NCBI GenBank assembly: GCA_029858245.1 | Contig: JAOUFL010000068.1 | Coordinates: 1-10,098 of the forward strand | Direction: 5' to 3' | DNA: 10,098 nucleotides | DNA from: Candidatus Zixiibacteriota bacterium | GTDB lineage: Bacteria; Zixibacteria; MSB-5A5; RBG-16-43-9 | Shown: in pieces, positions 6,540 through 10,098 of the stretch | Layout of the letters: each line of letters opens with the position of its first letter | Position numbering within the stretch: the stretch's first letter is position 1 | Notes under the pieces: generated by a model | Databases searched by the model: none | What the model was told of the DNA's origin: nothing | Seen by the model: the letters and a program-made list of their open reading frames with translations, nothing else | Translations under genes and position numbers: made by a program

Positions 6540-7481
6540 ATGATAGGCTTTATTTTTAGCAATGGATTGAAGGGATTAAAAAGGTATTTCTTAAGAAATG
6601 CTTTTTTTATTTGTTTTTTGCTCTTTTCACTTTTAGTAGTTAACGAGAGTAAGGGGCAGTGTGGATTAGATGGATGTGATCCTACTTGCCCGTTGTCAAA
6701 TTACTATGATGGATGCCCGGTATATGCTGAAAGCCCATCTGTACACGTTGTGAGTTTTACACCCACAAGTGGCGATACTTTAGGGGCTTGGGTATTGTGT
6801 GTCTCGGCTGGGGGAGGTGGAAGGATTTATTTTAGTAATGAAGTCAGAGTAGGTGTATGTGGTGATGAAGAACAATCAATATGCAGTATTCATTCGCTTT
6901 TTACCGAGTATTGCGGGAGCTGCAGCTGGCACAATACTATATTAGTTTATGGTAAAATAGGAGATAAAATTAACCTTTGCTCAACAGCACTTCAATGGGT
7001 AGATGGTGGACTGTACTGCCGGGCTGAAGCACAGAGTGGTTCAATTGAGTTTACTTTGGCTATACCTGACACAACCCTAGTAGAACAAGCCGAACCCTCT
7101 GAATTTGGTCCTCCACCATTACCGGAGCAACTTTTTGGTGACCCTGTGAATACAGGCAACGGAAACATGTATATGGCTGAAAAGGATGTAACCATTGCAT
7201 CCAGCAAAGGTCTTCCCATTGAGTTTGTGAGGAGCTATAACAGTCAAGCTAATTTCTCAGGTTCTTTATTTGCAAACTGGAAACACAGTTATGATTATTC
7301 CCTGGTTGAAGATACCGTTACTGGAGACATAATTTTAAAGGAAGGTACGGGTAGGGAGTTGGTATTTAAATACCACTCGTGGTATGATACCACCTCAGAA
7401 GAAAGTGTTTCCGTTTTTTTAAACCATGTGGGATATTTTACAAATTGGAATTCGACACTACAGATTCAGGTTATACATTAA
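6540..7481 (+). CDS. Secreted RHS/YD-repeat protein, N-terminal part (frame breaks near 7420)
   Basis: The ATG at 6540 has a strong GGGAGG site four bases upstream. The first 39 residues form a signal peptide with a long basic n-region and a hydrophobic core at about 20-34. A Cys-rich head follows (Cys at 41, 46, 50, 60, 87, 107, 115, 125, 128, 147, 160), probably disulfide-bonded outside the cytoplasm; I do not recognise this domain. A Pro-rich linker (about 182-196) leads to a DUF6531-type RHS entry domain (199-290) with the marks FGDPVNTGNGNMY and LPIEFVRSYNS. From about residue 294 the frame yields unrelated sequence and stops at 7481, while the -1 frame carries on the RHS protein. This is therefore the front of one gene with the next entry, not a complete protein. 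The role of such secreted RHS proteins ranges from surface wall or sheath to toxin delivery; nothing visible here decides. Confidence 0.85.
   Translation: MIGFIFSNGLKGLKRYFLRNAFFICFLLFSLLVVNESKGQCGLDGCDPTCPLSNYYDGCPVYAESPSVHVVSFTPTSGDTLGAWVLCVSAGGGGRIYFSNEVRVGVCGDEEQSICSIHSLFTEYCGSCSWHNTILVYGKIGDKINLCSTALQWVDGGLYCRAEAQSGSIEFTLAIPDTTLVEQAEPSEFGPPPLPEQLFGDPVNTGNGNMYMAEKDVTIASSKGLPIEFVRSYNSQANFSGSLFANWKHSYDYSLVEDTVTGDIILKEGTGRELVFKYHSWYDTTSEESVSVFLNHVGYFTNWNSTLQIQVIH
7414..7424 (+). other. Frameshift site: T7 run with U UUA AAC slippery heptamer
   Basis: In the entry frame the codons here are GTT TTT TTA AAC (7413-7424). Bases 7418-7424 form T TTA AAC, the canonical X XXY YYZ heptamer in the correct phase for a -1 slip. 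A -1 slip gives ...FFKPCGIFYKLEF and joins exactly the frame that is open to the window end. A missing T in the seven-T run would give the same protein. The -1 frame has its last stop (TGA) at 7385-7387 and the entry frame ends at 7479-7481, so the switch must lie in 7388-7481. I see no strong stem-loop just downstream, which weakens the recoding reading. Confidence 0.75.
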
Positions 7482-10098
7482 CCAAGACTGATGATACTAA
7501 ATGGCATTTTGATTCAACAGGTGTACTACAATATATAGCCGATAGAAACAACAACCAGATTACCCTCATTTATTCCTCGGATACTCTTAAGACTATAAAC
7601 AATGCTTCTGGCAGGAGATTGATCTTGGAATATAACGACAGTGGTAAGATAGATACCTTAAAAGATGGGTCGGGGAGAGTATTAGTAACTTATGTAAACG
7701 ATATTGATACAGCAATGGTTATACATCATGTCTCAGCTTCTAAAGCGGACACAACCAAATACATCTATCAATCGCTATCGGCAACTTGCCCTGACTGTAT
7801 TATTAAAATTGAGAATTCGGATGGCTCAGAATACAACTACCAATATGATGGTTATAAAAAAGTATCCTCTTTCTCTCAAAAAAATGGTGTTAATAGTATA
7901 AACTTTAATTACACTTGTAGAACCGGTACATGTCCAACTTTCATAGAAACTAAAGTTATCGACGCAGGCAGTGACACCTCGATATATAGTTCCACCTGGG
8001 ATCCCTGCAAAAACAGAAGGCGTTTAGCCAAGATTGAAAATTCAGGAAGCGGAGTACAGGATGTTGAGTTTACGTACGGAGTACTAGGAAAGATAATAAG
8101 AAAGAAATATAAAAACGGTGTAGCGGACAGTTTCGCTTATGATCAACGCGGGAACATGATAAGAGAGTACAGAGCGGTCAACAGTTCTTTGGAACAGCTC
8201 ACTAAATATTATTACAATTCAAATTATAATCTCCCGGATTCTATTATGAGAGCAAGTATAGTCAATCCAAGTAATAACGCTAAGACTATATATTCATATG
8301 ATTCCAATGGTAATTTAACTTCGGTTAAAGATAGTGGTATGGTTGATACATCCAATTGGTACTACGATTCCACAAACTATGCTTACAACAGTTATGGCCA
8401 GTTGGTTAAGATAGATGGTCCCAGGGATAATAGTACTGATGTGGTGGATTCCACTGTTTTTACTTATGATACTCTCTGGAATGAGTTAGCTTCTGTTATT
8501 CAGTACGTTTCCGATACTTTTCTGGTAACCACATATTCGGAATACGATTCCTTGGGCAATCCCCAGTTGATAATAGGTCCCGACAGCGTTAAAACCAGGT
8601 ATTTCTACGATGGAAGGGGAAGAACTAATAAGATTATAAACGGTTCAACCTTATCGGACAGCACGATCACTCAGTATGCCTATAATTCCCTTGGAAACGT
8701 CACCCAGATAATCAGGGCTAATGGGGATACTTTAAAATATAACTACGATTCAGCCAACAGGCTCGCTTCCATAGTCAACGGGGTTAATGATTCTTTGAAG
8801 TATACTTATGATATCGAAAGCAGACTTACCAAAAAGGAAATAGTCAACAGCTTTGGAGTTGTGACCTGGTATGAGAACTATGGGTATGACACGAAAAAAG
8901 ACCTGCTGACCAAGATAATTGGTCCATATGATGATACTACCATTTTCCGTTATGACCAGGTAGGGAACAGAGTTTTTAAAAGGGATGCTATGGGTGATTC
9001 AGTCGATTTCCGTTATGATGATTTAAACCGACTTACTACGGTTGTACAGTGGAAAGATGAAGATAGCCTAAAAACAATCTATACCCATGATTTGAGGAAC
9101 AACCTGGAAACGGTAACCGATGCTGACAATAACACTACTTCATATAAATATAGCGATAAGGGACATATCACCCAGGACAGTTCTGCGGTGACAGGGGTGA
9201 CCAAATATGAGTATGATGAAGCCGGGAACCTGGTCAAGAAAAAAGATTCCGAAGGTGACAGTATTCTCTACTATTATGATGCCTTAAACAGGTTAACCCT
9301 GATAAAATTCCAGGATACCACCAGGAATATCGCGTACGATTATGATGGCGCAAGTTCCTATAGAATAGGCAGGCTTTACAAGGAAGAAGCACCATATGAT
9401 ACCATTACCTACTCTTACGAGTACACAGGCTTATTGGACCAGGAGATCAAAAAAATCGATGGGGTCACTTATACCACCAAATACAGCTATGATAAAAACG
9501 GTAATCTTACCTATATGGAATATCCCAATGGAAGGAAACTATATTATTACTATGATAAGGCTGACCAGCTCGACAGTTTGAGAACAACCAAATTCAGAAC
9601 GACCAAACGTCTGATTACGGATATGGACTATGCCCCCTATGGAGGACCTACGTCCTTCACCTACGGTAACGGTATAACCACCACCATAAAGTATAACCAG
9701 AGATACTGGGTGGATAGCCTGGCAACGGATACCAACATAACCAGACGCAAGTATTATTATGACAAGGTGGGGAATATCGTCAGGATCGATGATCTGGTTA
9801 AATCGGCAAAAAGCGAGAGCCTGGCTTATGATGATTTGAACCGCTTAACCTTTGCCGTTTCAGACTCATTTTATTCCGATACCCTGAGTCCGGCAAGAGA
9901 TACTATCTGGTATGTTTATTCCGATGCGGGGAACCGTATGATGGAGATAATGGGTTATGATACTACTTTTTACCATTATTCCTCCAACAAGCTTGATAGC
10001 ATCACTGGTTACGAGTCGGCGATTTACCGATATGATAATAAGGGGAATATGATTTTAAAAAGCACTACGGCTGATGATACACTGGATTACGACCAGCT
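7421..10098 (+). CDS. RHS/YD-repeat protein, continuation in the -1 frame (runs off right edge)
   Basis: This frame is open without a stop from 7388 to the window end, about 890 codons after the switch. It continues the protein begun at 6540: TLTKTDDTKWHFDSTG and the IADRNNNQITLIY segment are the usual next parts of an RHS protein. About twenty YD repeats follow, for example YDSNGNL, YDSLGNP, YDQVGNR, YDDLNRLT (twice), YDEAGNLV, YDKNGNL and YDKVGNI, spaced about 20-60 residues. Five cysteines cluster early (TCPDC, CRTGTC, DPCKNRR; codons at 7787, 7796, 7916, 7931, 8006) and I see none later. YD repeats build a hollow beta-cocoon in Tc-toxin and RHS proteins. The RHS core end with its DPxGxxGG-type cleavage motif and any variable C-terminal domain are outside the window. 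There is no credible start of its own near the front; the first in-frame ATG is at 7715, deep in the domain. Function therefore depends on the frameshift question. Confidence 0.85.

Noticed and set aside
7704..7901. Short plus-strand open frame inside the RHS repeat region
   Set aside because: It lies in a different frame from the continuous YD-repeat protein and reads as low-complexity shadow sequence.
7488..10098. YD-repeat DNA as tandem repeats or a CRISPR-like array
   Set aside because: The repetition is at protein level with variable spacing and diverged codons; there are no identical DNA repeats with regular spacers.

Overview
The window reads as chromosomal DNA of a diderm, moderately AT-rich bacterium. 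The evidence for an outer membrane is a lipoprotein with a clean lipobox, an exosortase and a PEGA/DUF5683 protein. That combination is common in Fibrobacteres-Chlorobi-Bacteroidetes-type lineages and candidate phyla such as Zixibacteria. This placement is an inference from gene content; nothing here fixes the species.

Layout: everything from 1 to 6267 is on the minus strand, and a large gene diverges on the plus strand from 6540 to the window end. In transcription order the minus strand carries: an exosortase (6267-5416); a 330-bp AT-rich gap with inverted repeats and a good sigma-54-type promoter; a polyprenyl-phosphate glycosyl-1-phosphate transferase with a TTG start (5085-4117); a rho-independent terminator (about 4070-4094); a tight three-gene group made of a PEGA/DUF5683 membrane protein (3987-3247), a fibronectin-III lipoprotein (3234-1711) and a polytopic membrane protein (1696-851); and finally, after 73 bp, the N-terminal 259 codons of a PrsK-like sensor kinase (777 to beyond the left edge).

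Exosortase, exopolysaccharide-type sugar transferase and PrsK are the hallmark partners of the PEP-CTERM/EPS system. In that system an exosortase processes surface proteins, a polysaccharide is made alongside, and the PrsK/PrsR two-component system drives sigma-54 promoters. The -24/-12-like element upstream of the sugar transferase fits that regulation. No protein complete in this window carries a PEP-CTERM tail, so the sorted substrates lie elsewhere.

The plus-strand gene encodes a secreted RHS/YD-repeat protein: signal peptide, Cys-rich head, DUF6531-type RHS entry domain, then about 20 YD repeats running off the right edge. Its frame breaks once, by -1, near 7414-7424. The break falls on a seven-T run that forms a canonical U UUA AAC slippery heptamer in the correct frame. 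Downstream the -1 frame is open without a stop from 7388 to 10098. This is either a one-base homopolymer deletion (in the genome or the assembly) or a recoding site; the sequence alone cannot decide.
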